Below, piece by piece: positions 52,669-61,781 of a DNA stretch of 64,000 nucleotides (positions are counted from its first letter, which is position 1; each line of letters starts with the position of its first letter). The notes under the pieces are model-generated. The model was given only the letters and a program-made list of their open reading frames with translations. It was not told where the DNA came from and did not search any database. The stretch covers positions 508,891-572,890 of the forward strand of contig NZ_WBPF01000005.1 in the NCBI RefSeq assembly GCF_008923725.1. The letters are read 5' to 3'. Source of the DNA: Bacillus sp. CH140a_4T (GTDB lineage Bacteria > Bacillota > Bacilli > Bacillales > Bacillaceae_G). The position numbers and the translations under genes were made by a program.

Positions 52669-54360
52669 ATTAGGGGTCACCATACATGCCCATAAACTTA
52701 AGAGATTTTAATACTCTTAAGTACTAAAAAACGTTATTCTTTCTAAACAAGCTAGATTAGAAAGGATGACGTTTTCTTATGAATCTCTCGATTCAAGATG
52801 AACTACAACCATTTGCGGAAGAATTACAGCGATATGTTACACCTGTATTTTTAGAAGAACTAGCAAAAGAACTTGGGTTTGTAAAACGAAAACGCAAGTT
52901 TTCTGGCTCAGACTTAGCTACTATTTGTATTTGGATGAGTCAACGGGTGGCAAGTGCTCCCTTAGTTCGATTATGTAGTAGGCTTCATGCAGCGACAGGC
53001 ACTCTACTCAGCCCTGAGGGCTTAAATAAACGCTTAAATACAAAAGCAGTTTTGTTTTTACAACATATTTTTTCTTTACTGTTACAACAAAAAGTATGTG
53101 AACAAACGCAAATTTCTAACCATTTCTTCTCTTATTTCCAACGAATTCGTATCCTAGATGCCACCGTATTTCAAGTGCCAAATGCTTTAGAAAATGTATA
53201 TCCAGGCTCTGGAGGATGTGCTCAAAAAGCTGGAATCAAAATCCAATTAGAATATGATCTACACAGTGGGGAATTTCTTAACTTTCAAGTTGGACCAGGA
53301 AAAAATAATGACAAAACATTTGGTACGGAGTGCTTAGATACCTTACAACCAGGAGATTTATGTATTCGTGATTTGGGTTATTTTTCATTGGAAGACTTAG
53401 ATCAAATGGATCAACGCGGTACATACTATATTTCTCGTTTGAAATTAAATACAAATGTATAAGTGAAAAATCCAGACCCAGAATACTTTAAAAATGGTGC
53501 AATGAAGAAACAATCGGAATACATACAAATCGATGTGAAACAAATTTTAAACCAACTACAACCTGGAAAAACATTGGAATTAAAAAATGCTTATATTGGT
53601 GATAAACAACAACTGTTCGCACGTGTTATTTTTAATCGATTAACAGAAAAACAACTTCAAAAACGACGAGCGAAAATTTCGGAAAAAGAAAAATCCCAAA
53701 ATAGATCGTACTCGGAGAAAAGTAAAATGGTAGCGGGATTAAACGTGAACGTGACGAATACACCTTGGGAATGGGTTCCGATGGAACAGGTACATGAGTT
53801 ATATACTTTGCGTTGGCAAATAGAGATTGTCTTTAAAACGTGGAAATCACTCTTCAAAATAGACCATTATCGTAATGTAAAACAGGAACGATTAGAGTGC
53901 CAATTATATGGAAAGCTAATCGCTATTTTCCTTTGCTCCTCTACTATGTTTAAAATGCGCCAACTTCTTTTGCAAAAGAAGAAAAGAGAATTAAGCGAAT
54001 ATAAAGCGATAGGAATGGTCCAAGATTATCTATATCTTTTGTATCAAGCTATACAGAAAGACACCCAAGAAATAACAAAGATTCTAATCCGTCTATTCCA
54101 CCTACTACAGAAAAATGGGCGGAAATCTCATCGATATGAGAAGAAAACAGTCTTTGATATTATGGGTGTTGTCTATGAGTATAGTGGACTTAGAAAACAA
54201 AAGAAAGCTGCATAATCTCTAAAAATGATACCTACCTAGGTTTATTTGGCATGCTCATTTTTAAGAATAAAAAGTGTTTCAAGAGTGTTGTAGTTTATTT
54301 GAACGAAAGTTTATCTTGTTTCCGCTCTTAAGTTGATGGGTATGTATGGTGACCCCTAAT
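52669..54360 (+). mobile_element. IS231-like insertion sequence (IS4 group)
   Basis: The element of about 1.69 kb has inverted ends: left ATTAGGGGTCACCATACATG then CCCATAAACTTAAGAG; right is the complement with two differences (ACCCATCAACTT). IS231 elements carry TGCCCATCAACTTAA at their ends and are about 1.65 kb long. No clear target duplication is seen (left flank CTTTATGC, right flank AGGGTACA). It encodes one transposase interrupted by a nonsense codon, so it is probably inactive unless helped in trans. Confidence 0.8.
52779..54215 (+). pseudogene. IS231-type transposase with internal stop
   Basis: The frame from ATG 52779 (AAGGATGACG upstream) reads 227 codons to TAA at 53460-53462, then continues in the same frame from [11 protein letters not shown] to 54215. 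Together they make 478 codons, the usual IS231 transposase length. DDE features are Asp in RILDATVF, Asp in IRDLGYFS, and the IS4 signature [16 protein letters not shown] (Y-2-R-3-E-6-K) near the end. The stop sits where related proteins have Tyr (NTNVYVKN), so one TAT/TAC-to-TAA change explains it. Confidence 0.85.
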
Positions 54361-54576
54361 AGGGTACAGAAAAACAGCCTCTTAGTATAAAATTCTATGA
54401 GGTATCTAACAAATGAAAGTAGAACCTGCCTTACTATCCCCTTCAAGCCAAGTCTTGGTGTTCTATGAACTTTTGCCTATAGAATTAATATTTTGATACG
54501 CTTGCCAAATAATTCTTGATGGATAAATATATCTCACCGAAATTTTTTAGCAAACAAATGAAACTCATTTTTAAAT

Positions 54577-54623
54577 AAAAACGCCATCCTTTCTATAGAT
54601 TTCTATAAAAAGAATGACGCTTT
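54577..54623. terminator. terminator of blaR-type gene
   Basis: AAACGCCATCCTTTCTATAG pairs imperfectly with CTATAAAAAGAATGACGCTT, with T-runs on both strands. It lies 53 bp beyond the stop. The stretch 54361-54576 after the IS element holds no gene that I recognise. Confidence 0.65.
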
Positions 54624-54675
54624 CTATTAATTATAAGCATAAATTCATCTTAGATTGTTGGTAATATAACTAGAC

Positions 54676-56142
54676 TTATTCCCATGCAGCAAATGCTACA
54701 TAATCTTCTTTTCCATATTTATTTTGATATTCACCTGCGTGAATTATATCAACTTCTCCAACATGGTCTGGCTGAAATCCTGTTCCATCTCCATTATCAA
54801 TAGGTTTCACTAGAGAAACTAGCATAAGCCCTGTAACTTCAGATTCTTTAGAAGTTTGCTTCAATGGAAGACCTTTAGATTTAAGATATTGCTTTTGTTT
54901 CTCGGTAAGTTTAAGTACTGCTGCTTCTGAAATATCTGTGTTCTTTTTACTTTGCTCAAGCTTGTCCATTTCTAATTGTTTTGCGACTTCTTCTGCCTTA
55001 CTTTTTTCAAGATTATTCATTTCTTCTGGTTTAGCGGCTTGTTCAATTTTATTTTTTGTAGCCTGTGATTCACTTTTAAGCTCCTCAGCACTTGCATTCA
55101 TTAAAGAAAAAGTAGATATACCTAATACAGCTGTCAATCCTAAAGCTGACCAACGATACGATTTTTTATTGAATTTTTTAATCATAACAATTCTCCTTTT
55201 CAATGCTTTTTTATTTTTACTTAGATTTGCTAAACTAGGCATTTGATAATAATTTGAATAGTGTTCTAATAATGTAATAATTGTATGCCCATATTCGATT
55301 TTTTCTTCCGAGTCAATAAAAGTAAGAGCCAATGCATCACATGCGATTTCTTGATCCTCGCGCATTGAATAATAGGCATACCAAAGGATTGGATTAAACC
55401 AATTTAGTATAAGCAAATGATGCATAAGCCAATTAACCCCAACATCTTTACGTTTAAAATGAGCTAATTCATGATAGAAAATAAACCGTAGCTGATTATC
55501 ATTTAATCGTTGTATATGCTGTTCACATAATAATATTCTAGGTTTTCTAAATCCAAGGAGTGTCGGACTAGCAATCTTGCCGGCTAATTGCAAAGGAATA
55601 TCCTCTTTTATAGACATCGTTTCTTTACAACCTTTGAAAATATTTAAAATTCTTTCATCTGTTATAATTGGTTGCTTTTGTATGTATAAGTATAAACGTC
55701 TATTTGCAATTAGTGTTAAAGTCCCTAAACAAAAAACACCTAGCATCCATACATATAAACAGATTTCATATATTGATATGTGTTTGGAACCCGATTCAAC
55801 TGGTGATTTATTGTAATCACTTGAATTAACAGTATACTTCGCAGGTTCATTCATCACTTTTAAACCAGAAACATTTGCTTCCTTCTGAATTAGAGAAGTA
55901 GAAGTTACATATCCATGCGAAAGTATGGAGTATAGGCTATAAGAACTATCCGGTGACCAAGGTAAAAGTAATCTTACAATCAGAATTAACCACAGTGCGT
56001 AATGCCACCTTGCCGTTAATTGATTCCTTAGTAAAACTTTGATACATAAGATAAAACCTACCAATATACTAGCCATAATAGTAGTTTCTAACAGCCAATC
56101 AAAAAAAATAGAGAGATACGTTTGTATTAAAACATTTATCAT
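54676..56142 (-). CDS. BlaR1/MecR1-type M56 metalloprotease without PBP sensor
   Basis: The 488-residue protein has membrane segments at about 14-37, 47-62, 128-146 and 327-347 and the zinc protease motif HELAH at 224-228. This is the M56 core that cleaves a BlaI-type repressor after a signal. BlaR1 proper ends in a penicillin-binding domain of about 250 residues; here the external part has only about 140 residues: a Glu/Lys-rich coiled region (about 350-420) and a short tail (VTGLMLVSLVKPIDNGDGTG, EVDIIHAGEYQNKYGKEDYV). It lacks SxxK and KTG, so it should sense something other than a beta-lactam by acylation. It is 2 bp after the BlaI-type gene. Confidence 0.85.
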   Translation of the reverse strand: MINVLIQTYLSIFFDWLLETTIMASILVGFILCIKVLLRNQLTARWHYALWLILIVRLLLPWSPDSSYSLYSILSHGYVTSTSLIQKEANVSGLKVMNEPAKYTVNSSDYNKSPVESGSKHISIYEICLYVWMLGVFCLGTLTLIANRRLYLYIQKQPIITDERILNIFKGCKETMSIKEDIPLQLAGKIASPTLLGFRKPRILLCEQHIQRLNDNQLRFIFYHELAHFKRKDVGVNWLMHHLLILNWFNPILWYAYYSMREDQEIACDALALTFIDSEEKIEYGHTIITLLEHYSNYYQMPSLANLSKNKKALKRRIVMIKKFNKKSYRWSALGLTAVLGISTFSLMNASAEELKSESQATKNKIEQAAKPEEMNNLEKSKAEEVAKQLEMDKLEQSKKNTDISEAAVLKLTEKQKQYLKSKGLPLKQTSKESEVTGLMLVSLVKPIDNGDGTGFQPDHVGEVDIIHAGEYQNKYGKEDYVAFAAWE

Positions 56143-56144
56143 AA

Positions 56145-56537
56145 TTATGATCCCTCTTTTTGATTACTTTTATCATCTAGAATACGTTTGAGCTCATCGA
56201 TCTCTTTTGAAGATAGCTTTTCATCTTGTAAAAAATTAACAAGCAACGGTTTCAAAGCAGCACCGTAAAAACGCTTAATAAAAGATTTAGTTTCTACTTG
56301 TAAATATTCATCTTGTGAGATTAAAGGACCGTACATGTACGTTCTTCCTATTTTCTGCTGAGAAAAAACAACTTGTTTTTGAACTAACCTATTGATTAAT
56401 GTTCTAACTGTTTTTGGATTCCAATCCATTTGTCCTTCAAGAGCTTGAATTACTTCATTTGCTGTTTGTGGAGATTTTGACCAAAGGACTTTCATTACTT
56501 CTAACTCAGCTTCAGATATCTTAGGTATTTTTTTCAC
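56145..56537 (-). CDS. BlaI/MecI-family repressor
   Basis: The 130-residue protein has the BlaI winged helix (KISEAELEVMKVLWSKSPQT, ANEVIQAL, MDWNPKTVRTLINRLVQK) and the C-terminal dimerisation helices that the paired protease cleaves. GTG start at 56537 follows GGAGGAGG. Two TACAAATGTA-type operators lie directly upstream (56561-56602) and two more at 56674-56714. It should repress its own operon and at least one further target. No beta-lactamase gene is adjacent; the class B PBP at 59182 is 2.6 kb away. Confidence 0.9.
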   Translation of the reverse strand: MKKIPKISEAELEVMKVLWSKSPQTANEVIQALEGQMDWNPKTVRTLINRLVQKQVVFSQQKIGRTYMYGPLISQDEYLQVETKSFIKRFYGAALKPLLVNFLQDEKLSSKEIDELKRILDDKSNQKEGS

Positions 56538-56560
56538 GTTTCCAATTTCCTCCTCCCTTT

Positions 56561-56602
56561 GATTACAAATGTAATCCTAAAGTTTATACTACATTTGTAA
56601 TC
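56561..56602 (-). promoter_or_regulatory. BlaI-type operators 1 and 2
   Basis: GATTACAAATGTAATC (56561-56576) is a perfect 7-2-7 dyad; TACTACATTTGTAATC (56587-56602) has one mismatch. They are next to the blaI-type start, as expected for autorepression. Confidence 0.75.
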
Positions 56603-56673
56603 TTAAATTTGCAATCCCTATTTTAATATCGGAATAAATTACTTGAAATAGGGATATCATTAAATTAACATAA

Positions 56674-56714
56674 GACTACAAATGTAATCTTATGTTTAGA
56701 TTACATTTGTAGTC
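56674..56714. promoter_or_regulatory. BlaI-type operators 3 and 4
   Basis: GACTACAAATGTAATC (56674-56689) and GATTACATTTGTAGTC (56699-56714) repeat the motif 25 bp apart. They may mark a second, divergent promoter. The plus-strand stretch 56715-57029 has no supported gene before hup, so the target may be lost or be hup itself. Confidence 0.65.
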
Positions 56715-57029
56715 TCGATTTGTCAATCTCATTTAATATCCCCCTAATACAACATCTCCATATGTTTAAAGTAAATCATTTTACTTTAAATAGTTATGTA
56801 TATTCTTCGCTTTTTCTTTGCCAGGTAACTTGTAACTTCTCTACAATACAATTCCCTTTATTTAACTATCTATATAGTATAGATTTTACAGTAAAAATAC
56901 CTAATCCCCTTTTACAAAACTGGAAGGGTATCTTCAACTTTTTAATATTATATTTATATAGAATTCGCTCCTTTCTTGAAAACATACTATAAAATTAAAT
57001 TAATAAATATCATTTAATGGAGGTTCATA

Positions 57030-57302
57030 ATGAATAAAACAGAACTAATTAACCAAGTATCGGAGAAAACATCACTTACTAAAAAAGATGCTACCGCATC
57101 TGTACAAGCTGTCCTAGATCAAATTACACAATCTCTTCAAAAAGAGGAATCCGTACAGTTAATTGGATTTGGTACATTTGAAGTAAGTGAGCGTTCTGCA
57201 CGTACTGGGCGCAATCCCCAAACAGGCGAAGAAATGCATATCCCAGGAGGAAAAGCACCTGCATTTAAAGCTAGAAAGGCTTTGAAAGATGCTGTTAAAT
57301 AA
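57030..57302 (+). CDS. hup: HU family DNA-binding protein
   Basis: The 90-residue protein is a typical [42 protein letters not shown] (DNA-binding arm with RNPQTG) and [16 protein letters not shown]. It bends and compacts DNA as a homodimer or heterodimer. The sequence differs from the main housekeeping HBsu, so it is probably a second HU paralogue. The ATG follows GGAGG. A perfect hairpin terminator follows at 57318. Confidence 0.93.
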   Translation: MNKTELINQVSEKTSLTKKDATASVQAVLDQITQSLQKEESVQLIGFGTFEVSERSARTGRNPQTGEEMHIPGGKAPAFKARKALKDAVK

Positions 57303-57317
57303 GGCTTAAATTATCTA

Positions 57318-57359
57318 TCTAAAAAAGAATGGAGATTTTTATCTCCATTCTTTTTTAGA
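57318..57359 (+). terminator. 19-bp perfect terminator after hup
   Basis: TCTAAAAAAGAATGGAGAT pairs perfectly with 57341-57359 around TTTT; the right arm ends in T6. Confidence 0.88.
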
Positions 57360-57463
57360 TTAATCATATATTTTTTTCGGAAAATAATTAACTAGTTTTT
57401 TATCATTTTCAAGATTTCCATACCCTTCAAACTCTTCTAATCATAGAATTTATTTTTAGATGC

Positions 57464-57501
57464 TAGGCGTATCAACACTGTGCTTGATACGCCTATTTTT
57501 T
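57464..57501 (+). terminator. orphan terminator
   Basis: TAGGCGTATCAA pairs with TTGATACGCCTA around 8 nt, followed by T6. No gene lies between the hup terminator and this one; 57360-57712 is otherwise empty, so a small RNA or lost gene is possible. Confidence 0.65.
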
Positions 57502-57712
57502 ATGGTTTTCCCTTCGTTTTATCACTACATTTTGTAGACTTATCGAAACTTTTATCGCTACATTTGAACTTTTTTTTCATCACTTTTAAATAGCCAATTT
57601 AAGAGAAACAATTGATTGCTTATTGCCTAGTTGAAATTCATGTTTGTATTTGTGTCAAAATACAGTTCCTTCAATACTTTTCTTTTAATAGATGCGTTTA
57701 CTACACCTCATT

Positions 57713-58186
57713 TTAAAAAGCTTTTATATACCATGCATTCATAGTGGAGTGTTCAGAACCTGGTAGTGGTTCATTTAAAAGTATAAATCCAAATTTTTCA
57801 TATAATAGACATGCAGTTTTTAATTCATGCATTGTTTCTAAATAACACTTTTCATAATGTTTAGAGGCAAATGACAAAGCTGTTTCCATTAGTTTCTTGG
57901 AAATCCCTAAACCTTGTGCTTTTGGACTTAAGTATAACTTTTGTAATTCGCAAACTTTTTCATGTTCGTTAAACGGTGCTATACCAATTCCACCAACAAC
58001 TTCTCCTTCCATTTCTACTACCCAATAGTTCGCATGTTTTAGATTATTATAATATTGGTGTAGGTCGTTAAGCTGAGGGTCAAAATAAGCTGTTCCAGGA
58101 AGCGCTAATCCAAGTGATTTTAATGAATCTTGTATAATTTCTTTTACTTTTACATTGTCTTCTTTTTTCATTTCTCGAATAATCAT
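57713..58186 (-). CDS. GNAT acetyltransferase
   Basis: The 157-residue protein has the GNAT fold: MIIREMKKEDNVKVKEII at the start, NYWVVEMEGEVVGGIGI, LQKLYLSPKAQGLGISKKLM (acetyl-CoA loop QGLGIS) and YLETMHELKTACLLYEKFGF. The substrate is unknown. It is divergent from a MarR regulator over a 143-bp spacer with a 15-bp perfect inverted repeat, so the MarR protein probably controls it. The ATG follows AAGGAGAT. Confidence 0.85.
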   Translation of the reverse strand: MIIREMKKEDNVKVKEIIQDSLKSLGLALPGTAYFDPQLNDLHQYYNNLKHANYWVVEMEGEVVGGIGIAPFNEHEKVCELQKLYLSPKAQGLGISKKLMETALSFASKHYEKCYLETMHELKTACLLYEKFGFILLNEPLPGSEHSTMNAWYIKAF

Positions 58187-58253
58187 ATACGATCTCCTTC
58201 AATTAGGTTTTAATAAAGATTGCGATAGATTTTTGAAAATGGCAACCCTAAAA

Positions 58254-58317
58254 TGTTGACTAAGTCCATATTTCAAGGGTACAGTTATATTAATATTAAA
58301 TGTGGACTTAGTCAACA
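58254..58317. promoter_or_regulatory. 15-bp perfect inverted repeat between GNAT and MarR genes
   Basis: TGTTGACTAAGTCCA (58254-58268) and TGGACTTAGTCAACA (58303-58317) are exact complements 34 nt apart. The second arm ends 12 bp before the MarR ATG. It can serve as two MarR half-operators covering both promoters. Confidence 0.65.
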
Positions 58318-58329
58318 AAAGGAGGATCT

Positions 58330-58770
58330 ATGGATAAAAAAATTATTTATGAAATCAGACAATTCAACCGATTTTATACAAAGGTACTTGATTTATTTAA
58401 TAACCAGATTCTAGATACAGATTACTCATTAACCGAAACACGAATACTATTTGAAATAAGCGAAAGAACAGAGTGTATTGCGAATAATCTAGTACAAGAG
58501 CTTAATATTGATAGAAGCTATATGAGCAGAATTTTACGTAGATTTGAGAAGGAAGAATTAATAGAAAAAAGAAGTTCAATAAAAGACAGCAGAAAAAACT
58601 TGCTCTTTTTGACAAAAAAAGGAGAGGAACTACTAGATATAATTCATATTCAGTCAGATGAACAAATAAATCAATTGTTTAATGGACTAAGTGATAGTGA
58701 GATTAATGAAATTCGTGTTTCCATGATGGTAATAAAAGACAAATTAGATAAAAATATTAAACAAAAGTAA
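58330..58770 (+). CDS. MarR-family regulator
   Basis: The 146-residue protein has the MarR winged helix: SLTETRILFEISERTECIAN, NLVQELNIDRSYMSRILRRF and the wing EKRSSIKDSRKNLLFLTKKG. Helices at both ends form the dimer. The ATG follows AAAGGAGG. Divergent to the GNAT gene with shared inverted repeat; likely represses both. It may pair with the acetyltransferase for sensing a small aromatic or antibiotic compound. Confidence 0.88.
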   Translation: MDKKIIYEIRQFNRFYTKVLDLFNNQILDTDYSLTETRILFEISERTECIANNLVQELNIDRSYMSRILRRFEKEELIEKRSSIKDSRKNLLFLTKKGEELLDIIHIQSDEQINQLFNGLSDSEINEIRVSMMVIKDKLDKNIKQK

Positions 58771-58797
58771 AAACATGAATGATTTTAAAGAACTAAT

Positions 58798-58936
58798 TGG
58801 AGTAGCGTCACACATCCATCAACTTAACAGAACAGGTTACCCCTAAAACGATAAAAATGAACTTTGATACTACAAAAAACACAAATTTTTGTTTAGGGGG
58901 TACTTTAAAATATTAGCTTGATGGGCATGGGGTACA
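58798..58936. mobile_element. short non-autonomous element with IS231-like ends (2)
   Basis: About 139 bp from GGAGTAGCGTCACACATCCA (then TCAACTTAA) to TTAGCTTGATGGGCATGGGG TAC, with inner arms ACCCCTAAAAC / GTTTAGGGGGT. It matches the element at 51567 in both ends and length while the middle differs. It lies between the MarR gene and the PBP gene. Confidence 0.65.
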
Positions 58937-59181
58937 GCCTAGTAATTGATAAATCTCCTATCTTGTTTTTCTCTCTATTTTTTTTGCTTACATTAGAAAT
59001 GCTAAATTGTATAATGACTCATATTAAACTTATCAATAGACTTGCTAGTAATTTTTCATACTAACTATTCCTTTCTTCATGCTGTAATACTTAATAGATA
59101 ACCTAAATAATAAAATTGTTCCACATTTACAAAAAAAATAATTAACTATAAGATGAAATAGACTACATAAGGGAGGGTTAT

Positions 59182-60906
59182 ATGTTACATATAAAAAGAT
59201 GGAAATTTTTTGCGATTCTTTCTATTGTAGGTTTGATTTTACTACTTTTAATAAAAATCAACTTCATTTCAATTACTATCGCAACTTCTTCAGCTGAAAG
59301 AGGAAAAATTTCCGATCAAAATGGGGTCATACTAGCTACAAATAAGAAAGTGAAGTCTCTATATTGCACTTCTAATGATGAAAAGCTATCGAATCAAGAT
59401 ACCTCAGACACATTAGCTTTTTTCAATCAATTTTCAAACGAGTTTCAACATGACATTTCTGCAGAGGACATAAAATCACAATTACAACAATCTTGTAAAA
59501 AGCAGACTATGAATGATATACCATTATACTCTGACATAAATGAGAGTGAACTTACATTCATAAACAAGAATAAACCCAATAATGTAATAATTAAAGATGA
59601 ATGGATTCGATATTATCCAAAACAAGAAATTGGTTCACAGCTAATTGGATATGTAGAAAATGACCTTAATTCTAAGTATGGACCTGTTGGAAAAAGTGGG
59701 GTTGAGCTTCAATATGAAAATGATTTAAAAGGAAAACCCGGAAAAACTCTAATTTTTAAAATGAATAATAAAAAATTCTCATGGAACATTCAAAAAGTAC
59801 AAAGAGGAAAAGATATCCGGCTAGCTTTAGACTCGAAATTGCAGCAAAAAACCGAGGAAGCATTAAGATCTCAAATTAAGAAAATACCTGATGCTAAAGC
59901 TGGTTATGTTGTAGTAACTGATGTAAAAACTGGCGCAATTTTAACTATGGCCAACTCGGCAGTATTTAATCCAAATACATTACATACACATGTATCATCT
60001 AAAGATGAAAACTTTAAATCACTTTCGCAAAATAAAGCAATTCAAAAATTAAAGTATGGTGAATCTTATGTAAATATGGCCTCTACTATAAAGCCACTTA
60101 CTATTCTAATTGGATTAAACGAAAAGCTTTTTCAACCTGAAGATACTTATTTAGATAAGGGTACTTTTCAGTATGATAATCAAAATAACATTACGAATGC
60201 ACCTGGAACGCCAACAGGTGAGATTACACCAAGGCAGGCTATCATTAATTCATCTAACACATTTATGACAGCAAAAGTAGCTCTGCCCTTATTCAACCAA
60301 AATAATGGGAATATAGAAAAAGTGGCACATATATGGACAGATTATTTAATGCAATTCGGCCTACGTTCTAAAACCGGGATTGATTTACCCTTTGAAGAAG
60401 ACGGACAATATGAATTCCATCCATCTAATAAGTTTGAAAAGGGAATCTCCGCTTTATTAAATGCCTCTTGGGGAGGAAATGAAGTGCATACCCCTCTTCA
60501 ACTGGCTCAATATGCAGCAACTTTGGCAAGTAAAGGTGATAAGTATAAACCTCAAATCGTAAGTGCTATTATAAGTCAGGATGGTAAGGAAACAAAAAAG
60601 TTTAAACCAATTTTAGAAAGTTCAAATCGTTATCCTATGGAATTTTGGAGTGTCGTGCAAGGTGGAATGAGTCAAAATATAGAGGAGATTAAAAATTTAC
60701 CCTTTCATGTCGCAGGTAAAACGGGTAATACCGGTTCTCCGAATGAGCAAGAAAGAATGATAAATCATTCACTTTTCATTTCATATGCTCCTACCGAAGA
60801 TCCACAAATCGCCATTTCTGTCGTTATTCCTGGTAGTAATTCAGAAAAAAACATCGCTGCTCTCGTTACAGCAGAAGTTTTAGAGTTCTGGCATACACTT
60901 CAATAA
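59182..60906 (+). CDS. class B penicillin-binding protein
   Basis: The 574-residue protein has one N-terminal membrane anchor (about 10-30), a dimerisation/pedestal domain (about 36-190, ERGKISDQNGVILA) and a transpeptidase domain. Active-site motifs are S301-TIK, S357-SN and K513-TG. It has no glycosyltransferase domain, so it is class B, similar to PBP2-type cross-linking enzymes. It forms stem-peptide cross-links outside the membrane. The ATG follows GGGAGGG. The BlaI/BlaR1-type pair lies 2.6 kb upstream, but no BlaI operator is seen at this gene. An ECF sigma operon is convergent with it. Confidence 0.9.
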   Translation: MLHIKRWKFFAILSIVGLILLLLIKINFISITIATSSAERGKISDQNGVILATNKKVKSLYCTSNDEKLSNQDTSDTLAFFNQFSNEFQHDISAEDIKSQLQQSCKKQTMNDIPLYSDINESELTFINKNKPNNVIIKDEWIRYYPKQEIGSQLIGYVENDLNSKYGPVGKSGVELQYENDLKGKPGKTLIFKMNNKKFSWNIQKVQRGKDIRLALDSKLQQKTEEALRSQIKKIPDAKAGYVVVTDVKTGAILTMANSAVFNPNTLHTHVSSKDENFKSLSQNKAIQKLKYGESYVNMASTIKPLTILIGLNEKLFQPEDTYLDKGTFQYDNQNNITNAPGTPTGEITPRQAIINSSNTFMTAKVALPLFNQNNGNIEKVAHIWTDYLMQFGLRSKTGIDLPFEEDGQYEFHPSNKFEKGISALLNASWGGNEVHTPLQLAQYAATLASKGDKYKPQIVSAIISQDGKETKKFKPILESSNRYPMEFWSVVQGGMSQNIEEIKNLPFHVAGKTGNTGSPNEQERMINHSLFISYAPTEDPQIAISVVIPGSNSEKNIAALVTAEVLEFWHTLQ

Positions 60907-60923
60907 GAAAATAAAAACAAAGA

Positions 60924-60955
60924 GGAAGGTTCATTAAAGTGAACCTTCCCCTTTT
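60924..60955. terminator. bidirectional terminator, PBP/anti-sigma partner
   Basis: GGAAGGTTCA pairs with TGAACCTTCC around TTAAAG, with A- and T-rich flanks. It separates convergent genes. Confidence 0.8.
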
Positions 60956-61781
60956 ACCATAAAGAATCTATATCTATTATTTTCCACATGCCTTCATGAT
61001 CCTTTTCGAACACGAATGAATATTTAATATCAGTTAAAACATACTCTTTTTGTACATACCCGGTATTACCTTTAAATGTCGATATTTTTATATATCCATC
61101 ATTCTGCTCTTTTTCTGGAATCCAAGCTTTTACCATTTCATTAGATACTTCATATAAAACTTGTGATTCTCGTCTTGGTTCAGCTAAAATTTTCGTTTTA
61201 TTTCCAGTAACAGTTACATATATAAAATGTTCTCGCTTTGATTGGTTACTTTCTGTCATTCCACTTGGTACTTTATATACTTTCTTTGTATCATTTGCAA
61301 ATTCTCCCCCCATCGTAAGAGCAACTTGCAACTCATGAAAAATGTCTTCATCAAACTTCAATTCATCCTTCTTATAACTCTTCCCTTTAAATAGAATTTC
61401 ATCATTTAATGCTCTATACAAATCATTTTCATTTTTTGAATTTGTGCTTTGATATAAATCATTCATAAATTGTTTTAATGATGGATCTTGAGCAGACTCA
61501 TCTTTTGTATTCGGCTTAATTTGTGTACTACTTTGTACCGGTGATTTATTATTATCAAGCCCAGGTTGTTGAACAATAAAAAATAACATTGTACAAACCA
61601 AAACAACTGCAACAGGCAATGCTTTTTTACGAAATGGTCTCTTATTTATTACAGAATCTACTTCACTATTTTGATATACCGATTGCTTTATTTTATAAAT
61701 AAATTCTTCTTCATCTTTCCGATGCTCCATTGGGCCTTTTTTCAATTTACTATACCAGTCAGGATTTTTTTTACTATTCAT
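60954..61781 (-). CDS. membrane protein encoded with ECF sigma, putative anti-sigma
   Basis: The protein (275 residues from ATG 61781) has about 50 cytoplasmic residues, one membrane segment (about 52-72, LPVAVVLVCTMLFFIV) and an external part with an SH3-like fold (IKISTFKGNTGYVQKEYVLT). Gene position right after an ECF sigma gene (8-bp overlap) and single-span topology are those of anti-sigma factors, though no zinc-binding HxxxCxxC motif is present. The ATG is preceded by GGGAGGG. The external SH3-like part may sense wall status. Confidence 0.72.
   Translation of the reverse strand: MNSKKNPDWYSKLKKGPMEHRKDEEEFIYKIKQSVYQNSEVDSVINKRPFRKKALPVAVVLVCTMLFFIVQQPGLDNNKSPVQSSTQIKPNTKDESAQDPSLKQFMNDLYQSTNSKNENDLYRALNDEILFKGKSYKKDELKFDEDIFHELQVALTMGGEFANDTKKVYKVPSGMTESNQSKREHFIYVTVTGNKTKILAEPRRESQVLYEVSNEMVKAWIPEKEQNDGYIKISTFKGNTGYVQKEYVLTDIKYSFVFEKDHEGMWKIIDIDSLW

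Noticed and set aside
56720-56992. 90-codon plus-strand frame between BlaI operators 3-4 and hup
   Set aside because: It has no ribosome site and reads as AT-rich noise, although its position after the operators made it tempting.
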